Position numbers and translations under genes: made by a program
From: Mesocentrotus franciscanus
Lineage: Eukaryota; Echinodermata; Echinoidea; Camarodonta; Strongylocentrotidae
Reading direction: 5' to 3'
Assembly: GCA_037976565.1 (NCBI GenBank)
Contig: CP137675.1
Coordinates: forward strand, 31,323,820-31,387,819
Length of the DNA stretch: 64,000 nucleotides
Notes under the pieces: model-generated
Databases searched by the model: none
Seen by the model: only the letters and a program-made list of their open reading frames with translations
Told to the model about the DNA's origin: nothing
Shown here: positions 10,441 to 20,787 of the stretch, one piece after another
How positions within the stretch are numbered: the stretch's first letter is position 1
Layout of the letters: the number at the start of each line of letters is the position of its first letter

Positions 10441-10592
10441 AATGACTGCTTTAATATTCGAGAAATAGTTGTTTTATACGCTCTCGGGAAGGTTACAATT
10501 GGGCTATTGCCCTCGGCACGCCTCGGGCAATAGCACAATTGTAACGTTCCCTTGAGCGTATAAAAACAACTTTTTCTCTCAAAGCAGTCATT
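10441..10592. repeat. Hairpin element 5
   Basis: Outer arms AATGACTGCTTT/AAAGCAGTCATT and inner arms GTTACAATTGGGCTATTGCCC/GGGCAATAGCACAATTGTAAC around CTCGGCACGCCTC. The symmetry is nearly complete over 150 bp. Confidence 0.65.
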
Positions 10593-10680
10593 AATACTAT
10601 ACTAATGACCGGTCATTAGTAAAATTATGTTATAAAACATCATTTTATAAAACAACTAAAATATAATCTTATAAAGCAAA

Positions 10681-10838
10681 TAATACACAACATTTTGTTC
10701 GGGCATTAGTAAAATTACCCAGACTCGGTACCTTCAAAACAGTCCAAACACCCTCGGCTATCGCCTCGGGCGCGTTAGACTGTTCCGAAGGTACCTTGTG
10801 TGGGTAATTCTCACTAATGCCCTCACCGCTGTGTATTA
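10681..10838. repeat. Hairpin element 6
   Basis: Nested arms TAATACAC/GTGTATTA, GGGCATTAGT/ACTAATGCCC, AATTACCCA/TGGGTAATT and GGTACCTTCAAAACAGTC/GACTGTTCCGAAGGTACC. The core contains CCTCGG...CCTCGGGCG like hairpin 5. Confidence 0.65.
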
Positions 10839-10843
10839 TTTGT

Positions 10844-12130
10844 ATAATGTTGCCCTTTAATTTAGTATAGTTGTCTACGGGGAAAACCCGGAAGAGGGCA
10901 ATATGGCAAATATTTCCCGCTCCGGTTTCGTATTCGGAGCAGCGTGCAAAATACGACTTTTTATTTAGCAGCTAAAATGCCCTGTATGGGTAATAATAAA
11001 TATCATTTCCAGACTTCTATAAAACATACATCACTATATTTTATAATTTTTCTGTGTCAGACATATTTACATCAGCATGATTTTGTTTTCATTATCATTT
11101 TCATCACCATCATTATCATCAACATCATCATCATCATCATCATAACCGTCACCAGTTTTATTTTGCAGATTTCTTAAGGAAAAGTTCTTGGTATTGTTTT
11201 CTTACATCTTGTTTAATGTCATCATTTATTAGTATTAAATTCTGTACATGTTAAAACAACTTGTTATATTTTGTTGAAATGTAATTTGACCTGCATGTTG
11301 CAGAAGAAAAACAAAAACAAAAACAGAAATCGACTGTATTAAGGTGTGTAATATAATATTCCTAGGACCTACGGACTTCATAAAAATATCTGCCCTTGGG
11401 ACGATATAACTCCCTTGTGGTCCAACAATTGTATATACAAAACACCCGGTAAATATCTGTTATTGTTTGATAATCTTTTTTTGTTTAAATAAGGGTAATT
11501 GCAATCTCATGCCTACAAGCCGTCTGTGTCAAATGCGCGCGCCTAAGACAATGGAAACAATGGGTACACGCAGGGTTGCTTGGATACGCTATGACACAAA
11601 ATTCCTACATTGTATAAATATCCGGGATAAATATAAATGAAGTATAATTAGAATTCTATTTAATAATATGAACTACAAGTCGAAGAGGTTTAATATCCCA
11701 GGTGTTCAGAGAGTATAGAATCACGCAAAGAATTTCAAAGTAATTTCAAATTCAAATGAGGTACTGCTCCTTTATAAAAGGAAGGTGTCTCGCGTGGTAT
11801 TTATCTTTCGAAGTCAAAAGGTTATAAAGGAAGGAGAAGAGAAAACAACATTTATAATGTCCAGAATAATAAATTTTCTGTGTCCAAGAACAGCATTAAT
11901 TTCTAGTCATTTTTCTTTCTTTCATCCCTTGCAAATGGCCATTCATTGCATCATTGTAAACTTCCAGTATGTATAGCAAACACTAAGTACATTTGTACGT
12001 AACTCCAAACAGCCGTTTGCTAAAATATTGATGGAAATAGCGCGTTTATGTACATGTACTTCATTTGTATAGAAAAAGAAACATTAAGTAATTTGTCAGC
12101 TTCTGCGAACTGACTGAAGAGACCATCCAC
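10844..12130. other. Unassigned intron DNA with an ATC microsatellite
   Basis: A (CAT)n run with interruptions lies at 11093-11150. The rest is AT-rich without motif-bearing frames; the short open frames at 10944-11177 and 11785-11976 are low complexity or featureless. Confidence 0.5.
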
Positions 12131-12340
12131 TACGGGGTCTGCTCGCTGTTTATAAGGACCGCTATTCATAAAAAAAAGAACTTCCCATACCTGCAGGACC
12201 GCTATTCATAAAACGAAAAGGGGGTCAATATTCATAAAGAAATAGGGACCGTTGTTCATAAGGACCGCTATTAATAATGTGAGATGATTGACGCTCTTCA
12301 TAATTCACATTGAGGGTAATTACTCATAACGACTATTATA
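12131..12340. repeat. Interspersed ATTCATAA word array, first patch
   Basis: GGACCGCTATTCATAA and variants (GGGGTCAATATTCATAAAG) recur about every 20-40 bp. Related patches are at 13150-13310 and, in both orientations, at 28895-29178. Confidence 0.6.
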
Positions 12341-13149
12341 TCCCTCATGTATAGTTTTTTGCATTGCGATTGTACAGAGCACGAAAAAGGGATAGTTTCA
12401 CTATTAAATTTGAGAGAGTGAGAACATTTACTATTTGGCGTTGTATAGTACATTCCGGAATCCACTTTTTCCACCGATCACCGATATTTCTGAGATCGAT
12501 ATCGAAATTGATGTTCTTGATCTTGAGTACGAGTGCGATTAGTTTTTGAGAATTAGTCATTGTATATTTGTTTTATATCCCTTTCACCTCTATAATTCCT
12601 TGGACACTTGTAATAACATGTACCTTACTCACATTCACATTACATTTAAATAAGAAATACAAGAAAATTGCACGGCTCAAATGAAACATTGAAGGATGCA
12701 ATTAGTTTAGCTGGCGCTGTACGGTACTGCAGTAGTGTTGTGCTAGTGCAGCCACTGCACAGCGTAAATTGCACGGCCTGAGAGCTGTGAGTGCACCGCG
12801 GGAGTTGGCCGCTATGAGGCATTTGAAATCCCGTACGCTGACTGAATTTTGCCAGTTTGGGGAGGGGGGGGGGAACTAATTAAGGAGAAGGAATTTTAAT
12901 CTGGTAAGTCATTTACCTTTTCTTCCCTTTTTATTTAATTTTGGCCTATGCTGCTGAATGCTCACAGTTCATATTTCTTTGTAGTAGTGAGATGCTCGTG
13001 TCTCATAAGGAATATGAAATATACAATGTCTTTCTTGGCTCTAGCATACTATGAGCATTCAGAGGCATAACACGTAATTTTCCCTCGAGGCAAATTTATA
13101 CCTCTTCATTAACTCATAGTTTTTGCTAGACCCTCGAAAAGTATTGTAT

Positions 13150-13310
13150 ATTATTTTGTAAACTATTCATAATACGAAATCGGGGTCGTTATTCATAAAC
13201 ATGAAGAAGGGGCGCTATCCATAATTTAAATCGGGGGTCACTACCCATAAGGACTGCAATTCGTAATACGAAATGAGGGTCGCTATTCATAATAGTAATA
13301 CGTACAATAC
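13150..13310. repeat. ATTCATAA word array, second patch
   Basis: Units such as CGGGGTCGTTATTCATAA, GGGTCACTACCCATAAGG and GGGTCGCTATTCATAA alternate with TAATACGAAAT spacers. It ends in an ACGTATAC palindromic stretch where the next element inserted. Confidence 0.6.
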
Positions 13311-13338
13311 GAATACGTACGTATACGTATTATACGTA

Positions 13339-13528
13339 CAGTCAAACCTGCTTTAGTGACCACCTGTCTACAAAGACCACCTGTCTACAAAGACCACATT
13401 TTTTGTTTCCCATGAAAATGGTTCCTCATTGAAACATGTACTAAAGGAACCTGTCCACAAAGACCACCTGTCTACAAAGACCACTTTTTGTGTTTCCCTT
13501 GGGCGGTCGCTATAGACAGGTTTGACTG
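13339..13528. mobile_element. pogo/Tigger-like MITE with TA target sites
   Basis: Ends CAGTCAAACCTG and CAGGTTTGACTG are inverted and flanked by TA on both sides (13337-13338 and 13529-13530). This matches the CAGT-x-x-x-CC ends and TA duplication of Tc1/mariner-pogo elements. Inside, CTGTCTACAAAGACCAC recurs four times in tandem and dispersed form. At 190 bp it has no coding capacity. Confidence 0.75.
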
Positions 13529-13536
13529 TATCACTA

Positions 13537-13640
13537 TTATAAACCTTTAGGTCAGTCAGGAACCCCACGACTTTTACAAGCCGATCGCCTGTCTGATTAT
13601 CAAGATTTTTATGATTGGAAATCGAAATCGTACTTCATAT
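13537..13640 (+). repeat. Dispersed repeat, partner at 60078-60184 (inverted)
   Basis: TATAAACCTTTAGGTCAGTCAGGA...CCGATCGCCTGTCTGATTATCAAGAT is present here and, reverse-complemented with few changes, at 60078-60184. The MITE at 13339-13528 abuts its left edge. Confidence 0.6.
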
Positions 13641-14585
13641 TTAGTGATTACAATTCTAATTATGCTTCATTTCTATTTGTATAAGTTAGGTATTCCTTTA
13701 CATAAAACTCGTACAAGCCTTCGGAGGTTAGCATTTTCAAAGCAGCCAATCACAGAAGATGACATGTTTCCAAAGTTTGAAAATCTGTTTATTTCATCAT
13801 TTTTTATGATTTCTCGAAGCACATATTACTTATTCAAACAAAGTTGACATTTATAATGGTTATCTCTCCTAGCAAGAAATGAAATATAGTTTCAGAGAAC
13901 AAAATCACTAAGGGAGGTAAATTGACGATAGTTGGCGATTCTGCTGATCACGATGTCCTTATGATTATAGCAAATTAATACAGGTATATGCCTGTCATGT
14001 TGTTATATGCATGAGCAAAGCACATGTTACGAAGTGTAACATATTGACGCCCGTGCACGTAGGCCTACTAAAAGTAAGGTATTATTTAATATTAACTGTA
14101 CAATTATCCACTTAATGAAATAAAGCCATTAAAACCAAATTGTAAAATGGCAATGACATTTATCGTATCATAATTTATGAATGACCCATTTTCTTAACGT
14201 AATTAGATGTCACTTCGAGATATTTACATTGACAAAAAATAATAAGTAATCATCATATAAGTTCATTTGAGAACTAAACCATGATAACGTATACCTCGAA
14301 ATTGATCTCACTGTCAGCATTAATCAAAAGGTTCATCAAACGAATTCCTGCGAGATTATCAATTACTAAAGTAAGAAAGTTCACGCATTAGACCAGTAAT
14401 CTGTCTTTAATAAAGCTTTATTTAATCAAGCGAAGTTCCCTGACTGCTGAATCAAGGTAAAGGTTAACATTGCAAATGCCGATGAAGTTAATGCACAAAG
14501 AAAATATGGGTAGGTAAAATTGCTCTATCAATGCCCAATACGGAGTAATTCCATCTCAACATCTGTAGTGTCGCTTGGGAAGAAG
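13641..14585. other. Unassigned AT-rich intron DNA
   Basis: No motif-bearing frame, no TIR pair and no tandem array was seen. The frame at 13611-13847 is featureless. Confidence 0.5.
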
Positions 14586-14948
14586 AAAAAAAAAAAAAAT
14601 AATAATAGTTCGTCCTTATATAGCGCATTTCAGGACCACAGGCCCTCTCAATGCGCTTTACAGATATATATTATTACCACGGTCATCGGATTCATGCTTA
14701 CTCGCACACAAAGTATGCACATTCTCCACTCCCTGGGGAGCATTCCAGCCAGTCGCCATTTTACAAGCGCCACTTGCTAATCAAACCACATTAACTTTCG
14801 CATCCTACCGGGTACCCATTTAACACCTGGGTGGAGAGTGGCAAATGTAGATCAATGTCTTGCCAAAGGACATTAGTGCCGCGGTGGGACTTGAACCGCG
14901 GACCTTGTGATCCACAGTCCGGTGACATATCCACCCGTCCACGGCACC
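14586..14948 (-). mobile_element. tRNA-derived SINE
   Basis: Read on the minus strand, the head (14948 to about 14873) looks like a degenerate tRNA and contains an exact RNA polymerase III B box GGTTCAAGTCC (plus-strand positions 14887-14897) within a T-arm-like stem. The tail carries CTGTAAAGCGCATTGAGAG and GCGCTATATAAGGACGAAC, then (ATT)n and a T-rich end at 14586-14607. A GCGC...TATATAA/(ATT)n tail is the common 3' end shared by many metazoan SINEs and their L2/CR1-like partner LINEs. It is not a functional tRNA gene: the acceptor stem and anticodon arm are not intact. Confidence 0.7.
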
Positions 14949-15725
14949 TCTGCAATGGCTTTTTTTAAAGAGTTTAGATTAAAAAAAGAGCTAGTCCTTA
15001 GTCCTATAATGCTCATGGATTGATACCATACAAACTGATGTCTGTGCAAGAAACGGTGATAATCGGTATTATGATACTGATGAATTATGTTGAACATAAC
15101 ATAATTATCTGGAAATACCTCTTATCTGATCTCCAAGTACATTAGAGTTTGGCTTTGTTGAACTGATATTCCCTTACGGAATCCGTTGAATCAAATAGTT
15201 TTGGGTTTAAAAATGAGCAACTGTAGTGTTACACAGATAGCACTGTCTATTAAAACTGGCACTCAATTTAGAGAATGAGCGCTGATGGCAAGGACAATGA
15301 TAATGATATTGAAAAGGTTTGTTAAAACCAAGCAGTAATTCAGAACACTGACCACTGGTCTGTCTTTTTTTCGCTTGATGATACTTGACAGCCGTAACGT
15401 TTCGATAAGCTTGGTTTTGTGTTTAGAAGTGTTCGAGCACCATTGATATGATTGTTTGTGGAAGCAGCCCAAACAATCAGACGTATAACTAGAAATGCAA
15501 TCGTGTCACAACGATGTGCGAGCAATGACGCCGTGTTTGTACCTGTCAAACGAAAGAGCATTTCCCGGCCCCCGACTTCGTGAAATGATATGATAGGGAA
15601 ACATGTAGGCCCTGCTGATATTGAAATATTAAAAGAAACAATGTAACTTGATCGATTAAACCAAACAATACCAACGAAAGAGCTTCTCTCGAACTATCCA
15701 GAGCAATTTGTACGAAGTCTGTAGC
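14949..15725. other. Unassigned intron DNA
   Basis: Frames at 15263-15561 overlap on one strand without any family motif. No repeat structure was noticed. Confidence 0.45.
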
Positions 15726-17545
15726 TTCTGTGATATTGGAGACAGGTAGGGCGAAAGAAAGGCCTCAACAGTGACCTTGATGGGATGGTAGTGACTATGC
15801 CTACGAAGTTTGAAAGAAATTGGGATAGGGGAAAGAACCTAGAAAGGGCTCGCAAGCACTGCGTGCAAAAACCAATGGGATTTGTTCGTCATTGCAATCA
15901 AGATCGTTCTGGGGGCCAAAAGCGTGAACCCGATATGCCCCCATAGACAATGCGTGTAATGCATGGGCGGAAAACGTACAGAATCTGTATTATGACCGGA
16001 GTTAAATTGTTTTTTCTCTCTCTCTTTATGTCTCTTTATGGGCCGTATTTGGTATCATTAGAAAGAAGATTTCATGGTTGTTATTGTAAACAACTCTCTT
16101 TTTTTCTATGATAATCCTATCGAAACACGTGATGTAAAATAGATTTATAGGACAAAATGGCGTCTTAAGTGGCCCCATTGACCAATTTCAAAAATCCGGC
16201 CACGAGGTGCCCTGCGTATTGCAACTCGGCATTTCACTGCAAATTTTGAAGGAAAAAAAAAGACGTTTAAGGGGCGAAAAGCAGTCTGAAAAAATGACGT
16301 CATAGCCGATACGTGTTAGATTCGGGCGGAAACTCTGACCTTTGTTTAAATGCGATTTATTCACAATTTTCTGTGTGAACATATATTATACTTGGTATCA
16401 TTCGAAAGGACACTTTATTGCGGTCAGTTTGACACCATTGTTATCTTCGCGCAATGTATTGCACGCATTAAACGCGCTATTACGTAATGCATAGTAAATT
16501 CATCATTTTTGGCGATAACTTTGCGCTGACACGTTCGAATTTTACCAAACTTGGCAGACAGTTGTCACGTATATGGATACATATGTCTGCCAAGTTTCAT
16601 TGATGTAGGTATAAAGATTGCTAATTGAGAGCAAGTTGAAGTTATTTCTCAATTTTCTTGAAAATGGCGAATATGGAGGGCATTTTTCGCAAAGTCGGTC
16701 AGTGTTAGGGTATATAATTTTGTGTATGGCTGGAAAGGGCATATGTTCAAGTATCTAAATCCAAAAAAGGGTACGGGTCTGCCAAGCCATGATGGAGATA
16801 CGGCCACAGAAAGAAAGCCAATTCCCAGAACTTTAGAGGGCGCTATTTATATTTTGCATAGCCATTGGAGCGTAAAATTTGGCATGGCTATGTGCAATTA
16901 TGAAAGAAAGATACTGCGAGAAGATGAGACGGAACGGAATTGGTTAAAGAAAGTTATTGCAATTTTTAGATTTGTGGGGGTCTATTTTTCAAGAATTTGA
17001 GAGATTGTTGACGGAGTCGGTTTCAGATTTGAATTTTGACTATGAAGATGGCATTTTGAAGGTCAAGTTATACATCGCAGATGAAAGAACATCTCTTAGA
17101 CTATCTAAAGGAATTTGTTACAAGTTTGTAGGATCTAGGATAGTGGAGATAGGAAGGAATGAAGAAAGGCCTTAAAATGGACCAGAAACGGACAAAATGG
17201 CGCCTGGATGTTATGCATGAGTGATTTCGAAAATCGAAAAGTAGGTGACCTTGATGAGATATGAGAGATTACGCCTACGAAATTTGAAAGGAAAAGGACT
17301 TGAGGAAAGTACCTAACTAGGAATAATTACAAGCACTACGTGCAAAACGAATGGGATTACCGGACGATAAGGATAAGTATATTAATGGGGCAGAATGTGA
17401 ACGAAAACAAGGCAATGACGAAGGTCGTCATTGCAATTATCCCCTCGCCGACGAAACTCACCGACGAAGTCGGAGGGGATATAGTAACGCTGCCGTCCTT
17501 CCTTCCTTCAGTCCTTCCGTTCTTCCGTTCGTAAAATATTTGGTT
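15726..17545 (+). repeat. Composite dispersed repeat with direct terminal-type copies
   Basis: GTGACCTTGATGGGATGG...TATGCCTACGAAGTTTGAAAG...GCAAGCACTGCGTGCAAAA (15770-15875) recurs in altered form at 17249-17348, about 1.4 kb on. Between are repeated words such as TTGGTATCATTMGAAAG (near 16050 and 16395) and the hairpin-like ACTTGGCAGACAGTTGTCAC...ATATGTCTGCCAAGTTT (16550-16598). After it comes TCGCCGACGAAACTCACCGACGAAGTCGGAGGGGATATAGTAACG (17445-17490, palindromic core), which leads into the 140-bp array. The open frame at 16722-17000 has no recognised domain. Confidence 0.5.
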
Positions 17546-17550
17546 TCCGA

Positions 17551-18250
17551 TCGATAACTTCAGTAATGTTTGACAGATTTTAATGAAATTTGATATGAAG
17601 GTACGTGGTATCAAAATACAGGCTAAGTTCGATTTCGGAGTATGTAGGTCAAAGGTCATAGCTCATTAAATATTCGAATCTGGTTTGCGTTCGATAACTT
17701 TAATAATGTTTAACAGATTTTAATCAAATTTGATATGAAGGTACATGGTATCAAAATACAGGCTAAGTTCGATTTCGGAGTATGTAGGTCAAAGGCCATA
17801 GCTCATTAAATATGCGAATCTGGTTTGGGTTTGATAACTTTAATAATGTTTAACAGATTTTAATCAAATTTGATATGAAGGTTCATGGCATCAAAATAAA
17901 GGCTAAGTTCGATTTCGGAGTATGTAGGTCAAAGGTCATAGCTCATTAAATATGCGAATCTGGTTTGCGTTCGATAACTTTAATAATGTTAAACAGATTT
18001 TAATCAAATTTGATATGAAGGTACATGGTATAAAAATACAGGCTAAGTTCGATTTTGGAGTATGTAGGTCAAAGGTCATAGCTCATTAAATATGCGAATG
18101 TGGTTTCTGTTCGATAACTTTAGTAATGTTTGACAAATTTTAATGAAATTTAATATGAAGGTACATGGTATCAAAATACAGCCTAAGTCCGATTTAGGAG
18201 TATGTAGGTCAAATGTGAAAGGTCATAGCTCATTAAATATGCAAAAAGAC
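17551..18250 (+). repeat. Five tandem 140-bp units carrying DR1-like AGGTCA pairs
   Basis: Unit starts (TCGATAACTT) are at 17551, 17691, 17831, 17971 and 18111, exactly 140 bp apart. Each unit includes TTAATMAAATTTGATATGAAGG and TATGTAGGTCAAAGGTCATAGC. AGGTCAAAGGTCA is exact at 17646-17658, 17926-17938 and 18066-18078, has one mismatch at 17786-17798, and is split by an 8-bp insertion in the last unit. This is the body of a dispersed repeat, not a CRISPR array. Confidence 0.85.
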
Positions 18251-18486
18251 CTAATTATATATGTAAAAACGTTAACTTCCTTGCCTAGTAATATAATAGT
18301 ATATAATAGTCTAATGATAATGGAGGTAACTTGTTCTGACGTATATAGGCCATTTGTACCCTGCGAGGGGATGCTACGCTTTGCCGTGACTTGTTATAAA
18401 ATGTTTGTTAAGAGCTGTGAGGAGCTTCTTTCACTTTTTAGTGGGACCTTCTCTGCAGGATGATTGATGAATTATTAAGTAATTCA

Positions 18487-18649
18487 TGTAGTAACCGAGT
18501 ATTTATACCTTGGAAGTACCTTAAATATGGGACATAGCAATGACAAGTCCAGTCTCTGTTGTTGTGGTGTTAGCCATCTTTATTCTTCACCTTTCTCATT
18601 CCATCGTAGCTGGCGCTAGACCACTACAAACAACTGTACCAATACCACA
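18487..18649 (-). repeat. 3' LTR of the gypsy element
   Basis: It differs from the right LTR by a handful of substitutions, for example TTTATTCTTCACC against TTTAGTTTCCACC. A polypurine tract (GAGGGGGAAGGAA on the minus strand) directly abuts it at 18650-18662, as expected upstream of a 3' LTR. The frame at 18540-18893 that seems to start with a signal peptide is LTR sequence and not a gene. Confidence 0.85.
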
Positions 18650-19495
18650 TTCCTTCCCCCTCATTTTAAGAAACAAACATGTTTCTGTTTTTCTTAATCA
18701 AAACAATTTACCAAATATTAAATGTTCCAAAAGTATGCTATGTAATATTCTATTACACTTCGAGCAATATAACCATCTTGAAAGAAGCGCTCAAATAATT
18801 TCCATGGATAAGTCCAAAACTTTTGACTTCAAACTTTTCTTCTGTATACCACAATATACTGTATTGATTTCTTTCCAAGTAGTTTTCGTGTAGTTTTGAT
18901 TGTTCTTGTACTTTCACAATATTGAAACCGTACTGTTATTCACCATAAAAGCAAAATCATATAAAACATGCAAAGTTGCAAACAACATATAAACTGTTTA
19001 CCTTATGGTACATACTTATTTGTCAGGAGATACACTAACTCTTTGTTCTCCCCCTCTTTTCTGTCAATTGAAAAATTTGTATCCTCAGAAAATAGTAGCC
19101 AATACTGCTTAAAATTATGACCATGAGGTATGCAGTTGTAAATAATCTTCAACAACAAAAATGAGCATGGAACATACATACATTTTGTATGCACTTGTAA
19201 ATAACAACAATAAAACCCATAAAAGAGCTACAGGTCACTTGTTTAGAACTGCATTAACGTCCATTGTTCTCAAATAGGTGTAAGTCCAAAAGTCTGATGA
19301 AATCTTCTCATCTTGCAAAAGTAATAAAGTTCAGGTCCATGAAGACTGCTTCTTCTTGCTAAACTAAACAGTAACTATACTAAATCTAATAGAATACAAA
19401 AACAAAACAACCTATCAAGACTCAGGGGTAGACTACTCTAGTCTCTATCATTATCATTCAGCAGGGATTATTCTGCCCCTTATGACAATGATGAA

Positions 19496-20725
19496 TTACA
19501 AGTTTGGCCTATGAGGAGCTTTCCTAACTCTCGTCGATCGGCGTAGCTCAGGTGATTGGATGCCACTGTCAGAATGTTGCTGTGCCTCTTTGCTATACCC
19601 AACCTCAGGTTGAAAATCATCTTCAGTCACAGATATGTCAGCTGAGAACGTGCGATGTCGAAGATGATCCTGGTGTCTTCTGAAAATCCGTCCATCCATT
19701 AGACGAACGACGAAAGAAACTGGTCCTCTCTGTTCGATGATCAACCCACTAAGCCATCTTGTTCGTGGACCATGGCCTGGATCACGAACTAGCACTGGAT
19801 CTCCTTCCTTGAAGTGACGATCATGGGCGTGGCAATCATGTTGTTCTTTCTGCTTGGCCTGCTTGAATCGAACAAATGATTCAAGTGATGGTCTCAGCAA
19901 GGTTAGGTGTCCTCTGACCTCACGACCCATGAGCAACTGCGAAGGTGTGCGTCCTGTTGTAGTGTGAGGAGTGTTCCTATAATGGAATAGGAATCTTGTT
20001 AGCTTCGTTTCAATTGTTCCTTCCTTCATCTTCCGCAATCCTCCTTTCACTACCCGTACTGCTCTCTCAACCAAACCATTTGACGACGGATGGTAAGGAG
20101 CCGTCCTCACATGTTTGATACCATTTCTGCGCACAAAGTCCTTGAACTCAGAACTGGTGAAGTTACTGCCATTGTCGGTAACTAGCATCTCAGGTAAACC
20201 ATGGGTAGCAAACAATGTTCGTAGTCCTGAGATTGTTGCTTGCGAAGTTGAGACATTCATGGGTATAGCCAGTGGCGGATCCAGGGGGGCCCGGGCCCCT
20301 TCCCTAGAAAAAAACAGGTAAAAACGCCCTTTAAAAAAAAAAAGAAGAAGATGGGCCCCCTCCCCTGGCGCCCAAGGGGGTGGCGGTGGAAAAAAATAAC
20401 CCTTCAATTTTCGGGTGCCAAAAAAAAAAAAATTGTGCTCATTACCCCCCAGCAGTTGTTTTGACTTCTCGAAGGCAGTCTCTTGCTGTTCAGTCCATTG
20501 CCACTTAACATCACGAGCAAGGAGCTGATGTAATGGTGCCAGTACCGTACTCAGCGAAGGTAGAAAACGCCCATAATAGTTCAGAAGACCCAAGTACGCC
20601 TTCAGTTCAGTTACATTGGTTGGACTTGGAGCTTCCAACACAGCTTGAACCTTGTCATCTACTGGGTGCAAACCACTAGCATCTATCTTGTAGCCCAAAT
20701 AGATAACCTCAGGGGCTGTGAACAC
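19496..20725 (-). pseudogene. gypsy pol, RT thumb and integrase with internal deletion
   Basis: The frame starts in the RT C-terminus (Y-L-G-Y-K-I then L-K-A-Y-L-G-L-L-N-Y-Y-G-R-F) and continues to T-A-F-E-K-S-K. It then runs through MITE-derived sequence and re-enters pol inside the integrase core: V-T-D-N-G-S-N-F (second catalytic Asp) and S-S-N-G-L-V-E-R-A (catalytic Glu). RNase H, the integrase HHCC finger and the first catalytic Asp are gone. The C-terminal part has a GPY/chromodomain-like stretch (G-D-P-V-L-V-R-D, R-G-P-V-S-F-V-V-R) and ends basic, R-S-T-R-V-R-K. Non-functional. Confidence 0.85.
20270..20450. mobile_element. Truncated hAT-like MITE inside gypsy pol
   Basis: Starts CAGTGGCGGATCCAGGGGGG and matches the left 175 bp of the intact MITE at 35260-35531, through CGGGTGCCAAAAAAA and TTGTGCTCATTACCCCC. 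The right TIR is absent. Its position coincides with the loss of RNase H and the integrase N-terminus, so insertion and deletion may be linked. Confidence 0.75.
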
Positions 20726-20787
20726 GCACTTCTCTTTCTTCAGACGAACTCCTGCCTCTTCAAATCGCTGGAGTAGGCCTACTCTCT

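Noticed and set aside
14873..14948. Possible tRNA gene on the minus strand
   Set aside because: The B box is good but the acceptor and anticodon stems do not fold properly, and it continues into a SINE body.
16722..17000. 92-codon frame
   Set aside because: Lies within a dispersed repeat with repeated words on both sides; no domain recognised.
17551..18250. Regularly spaced repeats considered as a CRISPR-like array
   Set aside because: Units are contiguous 140-bp tandem copies with no spacer variation, in a eukaryotic intron.
18540..18893. 117-codon frame starting with an apparent signal peptide
   Set aside because: Its first third is the gypsy 3' LTR and the rest is element 3' UTR. The same start occurs in the other LTR.
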